Shown here in pieces: positions 56,353-64,000 of a stretch of 64,000 bases of DNA (the first letter of the stretch is position 1; the number at the start of each line of letters is the position of its first letter). A model generated the notes under the pieces. That model was not told where the DNA came from. It made no database searches and saw only the letters and a list, made by a program, of their open reading frames with translations. The translations under genes and the position numbers were made by a program. The DNA comes from Vanessa cardui (Eukaryota; Arthropoda; Insecta; Lepidoptera; Nymphalidae), in assembly GCF_905220365.1 (NCBI RefSeq), contig NC_061154.1, positions 992,001-1,056,000 on the forward strand, given 5' to 3'.

Positions 56353-56673
56353 GTGACATACAATGATGTTCTAGTAAACAGATATGTCACGCGCAAAAAG
56401 TGAAGACTAGAAAACGTCCTAATTGGGACGTTTGCCTTTAGTCGTTTTCATCATAATTATGCCAGTAATACGTTGTAATACATCATAATTACGTAGTAAT
56501 ACGTTTTGCGTAATTAAAACATCTAGTTATCCCTTTTACTTATTGTTTTTATCAAGCTATCCTTTTTACTTGTAACGAAATGTAAAATAAACGGTCCCCG
56601 GCGCGGCACACTTTTTTCTGTTGTTTAGTATGGGTATAACATATCTGTTTATTAGAATATCATTGGTGACATA
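56353..56673 (+). mobile_element. hAT-type MITE H, copy 3 (305 bp)
   Basis: Element 56361-56665 flanked by the exact 8-bp duplication GTGACATA (56353-56360 and 56666-56673). It is nearly identical to copy 2 apart from a short deletion after the left end and a small insertion. This copy defines the boundaries of the family. Confidence 0.95.
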
Positions 56674-57049
56674 ACTTAACATTTACGGACTTCAACGCAA
56701 ATTAGAGAGGGATAAAATGAGAAGCGACTGATTGACGGCTAAAATGAAAAGGTGCACAACTTAATAAGAGCTGTTTAAAATAACCCTAAAATAATAATAT
56801 CAAAATTATCATTGAGAGATTCTAAAATAAGTATAGAATTTAATAACTGTTTGTAAAAGTTTTCGATATTAGAACTTGCTAAATTCGAGTTCAGTATACA
56901 TTAAAAATAAGTAATTATACGAAACTCCTTTTTATTTTATTTCATTTTATATGTACGTAGGTATAATAAAGTTGAGGTGTCTTTTTGTAATATAGAAATA
57001 ACCGCTTTTTACAGACTGCATACGTATGCATGTGTACATATGCCAACTT
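56674..57049. other. Intergenic, no gene seen
   Basis: AT-rich, nothing recognised. Confidence 0.5.
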
Positions 57050-57236
57050 TACAATTTCAAAATTATTGTTCTTATTTTTCTTAGTCTCTTTTTTTTCTTA
57101 GTCTAATTTCTGGAACGGCTGGAACGATTGTGACGGTACTTTCACAGCTGATGTAATAAGGAGTAATTTAGGCTACACCAATAACATTTTTGCTAAATAC
57201 AAACGCGTACGAGGCACAGCTACTTTGTATATAAAT
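57050..57236 (+). mobile_element. Helitron-like family F copy
   Basis: CTAATTTCTGGAACGGCTGG, GTACTTTCACAGCTGATGTA, ATAAGGAGTAATTTAGGCTA, AATACAAACGCGTACGAGGC, ending ACAGCTACT, so the terminal CTAG has changed to CTAC. Confidence 0.55.
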
Positions 57237-57566
57237 TCAGATATGATTATATCTACACCGACTGGACTTTTTTCTTCATAATAAGTGAAGGGCCATTATG
57301 TCGCGGTGTTTTGTTTTACGTTGTGTAACCCCGTCACGGTGATGTTTTCGTCGCGTTCTTTTGTTCTATCAGCTTGCGTAAATTACGAGGTTTCCCTTAT
57401 TTAAAGCTCTGAAGGAAAACTTGAGAAATACTTCGAAAATTAACGGTTAGGTAATCTACCAGGTTTGAACATTCTCGTGCTATCAAGCGAAGCGCGCTTA
57501 AGGTAAAGATATACCTAAGAGAATAGAGAAGAGACTGCGATGTTGAACGACGAGGGACATACATCA
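57237..57566. other. Intergenic, no gene seen
   Basis: Nothing recognised. Confidence 0.5.
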
Positions 57567-58034
57567 TTACATAGTATAAAAAAGTCGCTTATCGCTGTCT
57601 ATCCCTATGTATGTTTAGATCCGTAAAATTACACAATTTTGAAGCGGTTTTAATAGAAAGAGTGTTTCGAGAGGAAAGTTATTGTATATAATACATGGAC
57701 AATTTACCAAAGAAATACTGATGATTTTAGAAGTTTCTACTGTGATGTTTATATGATGTCATTGCACCCGTGGCAAGCCTGGGCGAGTTGGTAGTATCGT
57801 TTATACATTGTTAATACATGGCCGTAGGTTTCGATCCGTAAAGTTACACAATTTTGAAGCGGTTTTAACAGAAAGAGTGTTTCGAGAGGAAAGTTATTGT
57901 ATATAATACATGGACAATTTACCAAAGAAATACTGATGATTTTAGATGTTTCTACTGTGATCTTTATATGATATGGCAAGCCTGGGCGGTTCGGTAGTAT
58001 TGTCTATACATTGTAAATATGTTGCCGTAGGTTT
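57567..58034 (+). repeat. Family G copy with tandem duplication
   Basis: A family G element starts at about 57567 (CATTACATAGTATAAAAAAG). Its part 57618-57832 (215 bp) is repeated directly at 57833-58034 (202 bp), with about 13 bases missing near TATATGATGTCATTGCACCC. The units agree almost everywhere else. Junction: GTAGGTTTC-GATCCGTAAA. Confidence 0.9.
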
Positions 58035-58039
58035 ATAGA

Positions 58040-58150
58040 ATAGTTCGCTTCGCTTGGTCGCTCAGGTGTGTTTGATCCATTACAAAGAATCACACTTCAA
58101 GGCCGCCCGCGCTTCGCTTGGTCGTGCAGGTGTGTTCAGCCCTTTACATT
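58040..58150. repeat. Short direct repeat, two units
   Basis: GCTTCGCTTGGTCGCTCAGG-TGTGTTTGATCC at about 58051 recurs as GCTTCGCTTGGTCGTGCAGG-TGTGTTCAGCCC at about 58110, about 60 bp apart. The GCTTCGCTTGGTCG phrase is richer in G+C than its surroundings. Confidence 0.7.
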
Positions 58151-60885
58151 ACATAACCCGCGTTCCTTTCTTTATTTGCGATTATCACTGCGATTGGTTT
58201 AATTTATTAATATGATGTTGCCATAATATATTTCTTTAATATTTTTAAATTGTCTATGCAACAAACAACAACCTAATAATCAACAAAAGTTTTAGTATCG
58301 GGTTGGTAACGATACTTTTATAGATGTTAGTATATTTATGTTATTTTTTTTTACATTGTCATATATAGTTATAGCTGACGTTGTTAATAATAACCAACAT
58401 ATATTTAAACAGCATATGGTCCAAATTGATGTATTAACAATCCCAATTTAAAAATGACGTAACAATTTGATACTTAAATATTGCGTGAAACGGAAACGAC
58501 TATCTTAATATTAGTATTATTAAAACATTTTTATTCACGAAGCCTTTCTGATAACGATAAAGCCGGACCCCGTGCGGTTCGGGTGCACTATCTATAATTA
58601 AACAATGGGCCAAATCCTCCCCTCCATTACGATCCAACACCGACGTTTAACACATTCAGATAATCTGCCAAATCGGCTAATCTCGTAACGATACTCAATT
58701 CGACTTTAATTCATTTATTTCGGTATAATTGTTTACCTCGACTCTGTTCGTTTTTATAACTTTATCTGAAACAAGAGGGGGTATTATAATATACATTAAG
58801 CGCTGCTGTTGTTATTATTTTATCTTCGGTATTGAAATCAATTTCATTAGTAAAAGAAAAGTAATTTTTAGCGTCACTTCTCTTTTATAAATTTATATTT
58901 ATGGTCGCTTGTATTATCTGTTACATCGTGGTTCTCTAGTGTTGCCATAAGTCATAACTCGTATTAGAAACTATAATTAATAATTTATTCCGATCAAATA
59001 TTTTGTTTTTTTTTTTTTATATTTATATTAAAACTATTGCCGATTATTGTTGCATAAATATAAGAACGGAATTTTAAACAAAAAAAAAACATTTTAAATT
59101 AATTAATAATAATCAAAACGACATACAAAAGTTATTACATTTTTATATATAGATTTTAGCTGTTGGTTATCACGAGGGGTGTATAACAACGAATTTATTA
59201 AGGGCATGTTGATATTATTAAGGCAGTTTTTAATTATTATTCAACAATGTACATACCACAGAACATTAAATAGCTGCTAGAAGTGATATGTGTTACTTAA
59301 TTTGAAGTATTGCTATTAGTAAAATACGAGTGTAATATCGCGTTCTGTATTATTATGAAGAAAAGAAGGAGAAAATATATGTTGGATAAAATTTTGAATC
59401 ATGTAACGCAACGGTTCAAATCGGTAGGGTAGCGTAGAGGAAACAACTGCAATATTCCCTTCTAAGAGTAGGTAGTCCGAGTAGTAGGTCCGGGTATTGG
59501 ATATTTGAGGCGCAATTTAAATTAATTTCAAATAGTAGTCACATAAAACGTGCATGATTTCGCTGTTAATAATAAAACCGAAATTAAATTCAAGTAACAA
59601 TAGCAAGACAATACGCAGCTGAACTAATAGAAAAACTAAATTTAACGTAATACCGTTCTCGTGCAAACAATCAGAGACAAGCTCAATAAATCACCGACTT
59701 CGTATTTATTGAAAACCAGAAACGTTCGACAGCGAACGTCGCCAGTTCAACAATCGTACACAAGTAGACCCGTGAGATACCTTGGAGGTGACCTATCAAC
59801 CCCACAAGAACAGATAAACGTACAAATCGGCTAGGACCGTCTAAAAAGATATCGTCTCAGCCGCGCCCAATGAAATATTATCCCGTGCGCCGTACAAGTA
59901 CCGGCCCCCGAGCATAATGACATTTAAGTAATACAACCTTTTATCTAAGAGACGAAAACTTCCGAGATAAGTTAAACGGTAACCGGTATATTGTTTCAAA
60001 TAGTTGGCGGCGTATATAATTTGTAAACGTCAGGGCCCGGCGCGGCGACAGCGCGCCGCTCGGGCCCGCGTCTCCTAAAAATACGCTATCTATTGTAAGT
60101 TTAAACAATCAAATTTATCAAATGCACAAAACAGCTCTACCGATACATAGATCAATTAGATAATTTAATACGGCTACCAACGACGATTATGAGAAAAACC
60201 GTTACTGAATTCGAGCGGGTTCCGTCAGTTTTACTCAAGTACATTAATATTATAGATGATTTTGATAAATTTCGAGTTTAAATCGCCCACGTGTTTTGTT
60301 ACGAAGTCGCGGGTGTTCCTAACGATGAAGGTGATTGATTCGACGCGAATTTTATCAATTCGCGGTGTTGTAGGCATAATTATTAGTATTGTTACATTAG
60401 TAACTTTATATTTATGTAAACCTAAATAAGGATGTAGGTAACATCACTATTAATAATATGTTTTATGTAGGCTCTTAACGTAATAGAAAAAATAATCTAA
60501 AAGTATTCGTAAATATTCTTGAGATAAAAAATCTTGAGAATACTCAATGGTTAGTTTTGTTGACTCACTTATTCTTCAAACCGGACTTTACTAAGCATTG
60601 GCGTTTTAGTGGGAGAATATATTATGGTGAGATGGGGTCCTACCCGGGTGAGTTTACACCAAACCAAAACTTAATACTATTTGTCGCGCGTGACTCTGTT
60701 CCCTCAGTTTTGTTCAAAATCTGTTCAGAGATTTTTCCGTGGAAGAGTGATAAACATACAGACATACAACGTTACCTTCATGTTTATAAAATCAGAAGAT
60801 TATATTATTCCATAGTTGACGGTAACCTTGTCTTGACCTTGTGTGTATACCACATAGACCATATCATCAGTCATCATTCAAAATC
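58151..60885. other. Long non-repetitive stretch, possible regulatory DNA
   Basis: There is little repeat content. Sub-regions 58560-58760 and 59690-60090 are complex and GC-richer than average, with GATA-like TTATCT and GAGATAAG near 59940-59970 and TAATTA sites. A GC-rich hairpin lies at 60033-60067. The only sizeable frame, 60557-60892, has no recognised motif and runs into the LINE. No gene is supported. Confidence 0.35.
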
Positions 60886-61410
60886 AAAATAAACTTTATT
60901 CAAATAGGCTTTTACAAGCACTTTGAATTCGTCATTTAACAATTAAGTGAAGCTACCACCGGTTCGGAAAGTAGATTCTACCGAGAAGAACCGGCAAGAA
61001 ACGCAGTAGTTACTTTTTTTCAACATTCGGAATGAAGTCAACAGGTTTTAACTCCACGCTTTTTTATCATCTATAAAATGTTGTATCGAATAATATGTCT
61101 TTTTTACCAATGTATTTTTTATAAATGATTTGAATTTAAGAAAGGGCAAAGTTAAAAATGTCTGCGGAATTTTATTATAGAAACGGATAGGTACCTTGCC
61201 CCGAGAAGGATTTATCGACTTTGCGGAGTCGGAAACTTGGCGTTATAAGCTTATCCTTACTTCTAGTGCATATACAATGATTATCACTGATTTTATCGAA
61301 GTGATCAATGTCACTGTGAATATACATAATATTGTTGTAAATATATTGTGACGTAATGGTGAGTATTTCTACTTTGTTAAAAACATCCCGAAGAGAGTCT
61401 CTAGCTCCAA
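60886..61410 (-). pseudogene. LINE C-terminal reverse-transcriptase remnant and 3' UTR
   Basis: On the minus strand from about 61410 the frame reads LGARDSLRDVFNKVEILTIT, YIYNNIMYIHSDIDHFDKIS, FRLRKVDKSFSGQGT, then shifts frame and goes on as RFYNKIPQTFLTLPFLKFKS. This is the end of a Jockey/CR1-like non-LTR reverse transcriptase, with at least one frameshift. The 3' UTR includes the complement of ACCGGTTCGGAAAGTAGATT and AGAACCGGCAAGAAACGCAG and ends in an AAAATC-type tail at 60890. Confidence 0.78.
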
Positions 61411-61437
61411 GAATCTAAATAGACCATGGACATTAGA

Positions 61438-61670
61438 TGGTACAAAACAAAGTGGCTTACAGCTGTCTGTCCCTATGTATGGTTAGATCTTTAAAATTAC
61501 ACAGCGGATTTAGATGCGGTTTTTTTTAATACATAGAGTGTTTCAAATGGGATGTTTTTGTAAATAATACAGGAAGAATATCGTTAACAAACACTGATAA
61601 TTTTAGAAGTGTCTAATGTAATGTATAATAACAAACAAATCCTGCAGTATATTTGGTTAGTTGATAACAT
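61438..61670 (+). mobile_element. Helitron-like family G copy, 3' end lost
   Basis: ACAAAACAAAGTGGCTTACA, GCTGTCTGTCCCTATGTATG, TTAGATCTTTAAAATTACAC, ATTTAGATGCGGTTTTTTTT, ACACTGATAATTTTAGAAGT. The CCCGTGCGAAGCC-CTAG end is not present. Confidence 0.6.
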
Positions 61671-62087
61671 TACAATGATATCAATGAAAAGTATACTCAA
61701 ATAGACTATTTTTCGATAAAAGATTTTAAAAAACATCAATATAATTAAATTTACGAGACAGTTTCTGAGAAAAAAAAACTCATTGCGTTTGTTTTTAAAA
61801 CATGAAACATTTCGGACGTAATAAATTCTATGAAAAGAATATCCAAAGTATGACAGTCACAATTCGTAACATATTGAAATGTATAACCCACCATGGAGTA
61901 TTTACTCCATGACAGTTTATATCTCTTTCTTTCACTAACAATATCCATAAACAACATGGCTGTCACAAGACGACCAGTAGATTTCAAACATCGAAATTGA
62001 TGATTACAATTCAAGAAAACCAATGAGTAAGTTTGTTTTATTTATGTCATCGGTATTATCGGTAGACGAGAAAATGGGCCTAATTGT
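61671..62087. other. Intergenic, no gene seen
   Basis: A 90-codon minus-strand frame at 61751-62023 has no recognised motif; probably chance. Confidence 0.4.
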
Positions 62088-62318
62088 AAGTGGTCACCAA
62101 CGTCCATAGACAATACTGCTGTAAGAAATATTGACCATTCCTTCACACACACACACACTCATCACAAATGCGTCACCAACTTTGAGAACTAAGAAGTTAT
62201 GTCCCTTGTGCCTGTGATTCTGGTTCACTCGCTCTTCAAACTGGAACACAACAGCACTGAGAACAGTAGAATATCTGATAATTTGGTGATACTTGCACAA
62301 AGCCCTACCACCAAGTTA
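62088..62318 (-). repeat. Repeat C, reverse, with CA run
   Basis: GTCACCAACGTCCATAGACA (complement of the 3' block), CATTCCTTCACACACACACA with a CA microsatellite, CCAACTTTGAGAACTAAG, GTCCCTTGTGCCTGTGATTC, CAGCACTGAGAACAGTAG, CTTGCACAAAGCCCTACCAC. The CA run lies where the family has GCGCCA-type sequence. Confidence 0.75.
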
Positions 62319-63351
62319 ATACGGACACAAATAAAAATGTACATTTTTTTATTTCCATTAGAGCCGGCTGTTCCAAGGGTGCAGGTCCGTCTTAATCCCA
62401 AATACCAATAATAAATATGTCACATCAAAAGATCAAATATCTTAGAGTCTTGTCTATGTTCATGTTATACATCTATGTTTCTTTTTATATTATATAAAGA
62501 TTTAATATTAATAATCAATTTCAAACTATCAAAGAAAAGGAATAATAGGAAGTTCATAATCGGATAATGATTAGTGACCCCCCCTCATTCTGTAGAAAGA
62601 TCTCGTTTACCTGTTATCGAATGGAAGTATTTAAAACGTATTCCGTAATCAATGACTGATATACATTTGTCGGAATTTCTTTAAAGGTTCCTTACTTTGG
62701 TTTCATAAAACACGTGACTCAAAAGCGGAAGTTGGAGACCTCACGGTCACGGGACTCGCCGTGAAGACTCACGTGTATCCTTTACGTAATTTCGGAGGAA
62801 ATACGAAATTTCACATCGATCATTCTGAATATAGAATCGTTATTTAAGTTAAGAACAAATCTATTACGTAAATTTTGATATGCAAAAATTTTTTGACTAA
62901 TTGCAGCCAAGAACAGCTCCATAGGGGATAGTTGTTTACTGGATTTATTATATTGGATAACTTTCAAGGTCGAATTACACAAGGACACTTTAAAGAATCA
63001 AGACTTTCCTTTTGGTATAACGGGAGCTCAGGCTCAGACTCAGCTCAGGTTTAGCACATCAACATTGTCTAGGGATATTTTGAATTTACTCAATTATTTC
63101 AAAATTTATTAAAGATAACATGCAACATGTTTATATTTTTATAAAGCCCATTTATCTGACTATACTCCAGAATAAAAAATAAACCATATTATTTTGCGAA
63201 AACAATTTTATCCTTAAATAAAGAAAAAACGTAAAACAATGGTAAAACTAATAATTAATGTTTGTCTCAAGAAAATGTGAAAAATGTAGAAAAGTTATAG
63301 TTTTTAACAGTCATATGAAAAATCAGTAGTCTGTAAAACTACCCAGGACAT
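62319..63351. other. Intergenic, possible 3' flank of the Tc1 element
   Basis: AT-rich. The right part may be the non-coding end and inverted repeat of the transposon, but I cannot locate a terminus. No gene is supported. Confidence 0.4.
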
Positions 63352-64000
63352 TTATAACGTTCTGCAACAATTTTTTATACTTTGGATTAAGTTATCCAAG
63401 TCTTGCTGCGGTATATTGTCCCAGGTTCGACTAAGATACAAAAAAGTGGCTCATCCGTCGCAATATTTGCAGGGAAATTCCTCGAAGCCCTTCTTTGGAG
63501 TATGTCCCACACGTGCTCTATGGGGTTTAGGTCAGGTGATTGAGTGGGACAGCCTAAGACCGATACGTCTTGTTCCTACAACCATCTCGTCACCACTCCC
63601 GCTGTGTGCGGACGGGTGCTATCGTGCATGAGCGTGAATTCTTGGCCGATTTTTAGTCTATGGGGCTAAGTTATCGGCACAAGCATCTCGTTACGGCATT
63701 TTTCGGCCGCCATGGTGTTTCTGATCCAAACGAGGTCTGTTCTTCTACCAAGATAAATTCTCGCACAAACCAAAATTATGCCGCCGTGGTATGAATGGAC
63801 TTTCTGAAGATGCTGCAAACGGCTATCATGACCAGGGAATCGCCAAACACGTACGCTACGTGTATCGGGATGGAAACCGAACCGGGGCTCATCGGTAAAC
63901 AGCACTACAGACCACTGGTTATCTTCCGAGAACAAATTACACGAACCCACTCTAGTCGTCGCCCACGATTTCCTCGGCGTAGTGCTGGAGTACAAAGCGG
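63352..64000 (-). pseudogene. Tc1-type transposase, broken and cut by window edge
   Basis: The minus-strand frame contains SVVLFTDEPRFGFHPDTRSV and VWRFPG, then GRRTDLVWI, the block around the first catalytic Asp. A TAG stop follows at 63666-63668. The frame goes on with MHDSTRPHTA (second Asp), another TAG, and SPDLNPIEHVWD (catalytic Glu). The second Asp and Glu are separated by 34 positions, counting the stop, giving the DD34E spacing of Tc1. A frameshift lies between ATDEPLF and TWDNIPQQDLDNL. With two stops and a frameshift it is dead. The N-terminal DNA-binding part lies beyond the window. Confidence 0.88.

Noticed and set aside
60557..60892. 111-codon + frame with MLTHLFFKPDFTKHW start
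   Set aside because: No recognised motif, it has AT-driven codons and ends inside a LINE remnant. Possibly a worn repeat, but not supportable as a gene.
63416..63631. + strand open frame
   Set aside because: It is the antisense of the broken Tc1 transposase.
1..64000. CRISPR arrays, operons, riboswitches, bacterial mobile elements
   Set aside because: None seen; the split glycerol kinase gene and the repeats show this is animal nuclear DNA, where these are not expected.

Overview
The window is animal nuclear DNA: strongly AT-rich, with one clear intron-containing gene and dense short interspersed repeats. Two tRNA-headed SINE families, LINE 3' ends, short TIR elements with 8-bp or TA target duplications, and short Helitron-like elements ending in CTAG fit a butterfly or moth (Lepidoptera). 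The commonest SINE resembles the Metulj type described from Heliconius, so I lean towards a nymphalid butterfly; this is recall, not a search result.

The only confidently identified host gene is a complete eight-exon glycerol kinase on the + strand (7998-18026, 514 residues). Both FGGY signatures, the glycerol-binding residues and the catalytic Asp are present. Intron 2 appears to use a GC donor instead of GT. Six of the seven introns carry mobile elements. Two near-identical 338-bp TIR elements lie in opposite orientation on either side of exon 5, and element edges lie within about 10 bp of one splice donor and 35 bp of one acceptor.

Upstream (1-7997) is intergenic, with a hAT-type MITE, a diverged lepidopteran repeat and a Helitron-like fragment. 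Downstream (18.3-64 kb) is a repeat-rich stretch without a confident gene. It holds a LINE interrupted by a SINE and by a 918-bp TIR element, three copies of a roughly 300-bp hAT-type MITE with 8-bp duplications, many SINE and Helitron-like copies, several hairpins, and at the right edge a broken Tc1-type transposase.

Four stretches downstream look exon-like but are not recognised: a 205-codon minus-strand open frame (44866-45483), a possible two-exon small secreted protein (48169-50639), a minus-strand exon (25277-25473) and an 84-bp exon-like block (33555-33638). They are offered as low-confidence candidates. I found no defence, toxin, biosynthetic or other gene cluster in this window.
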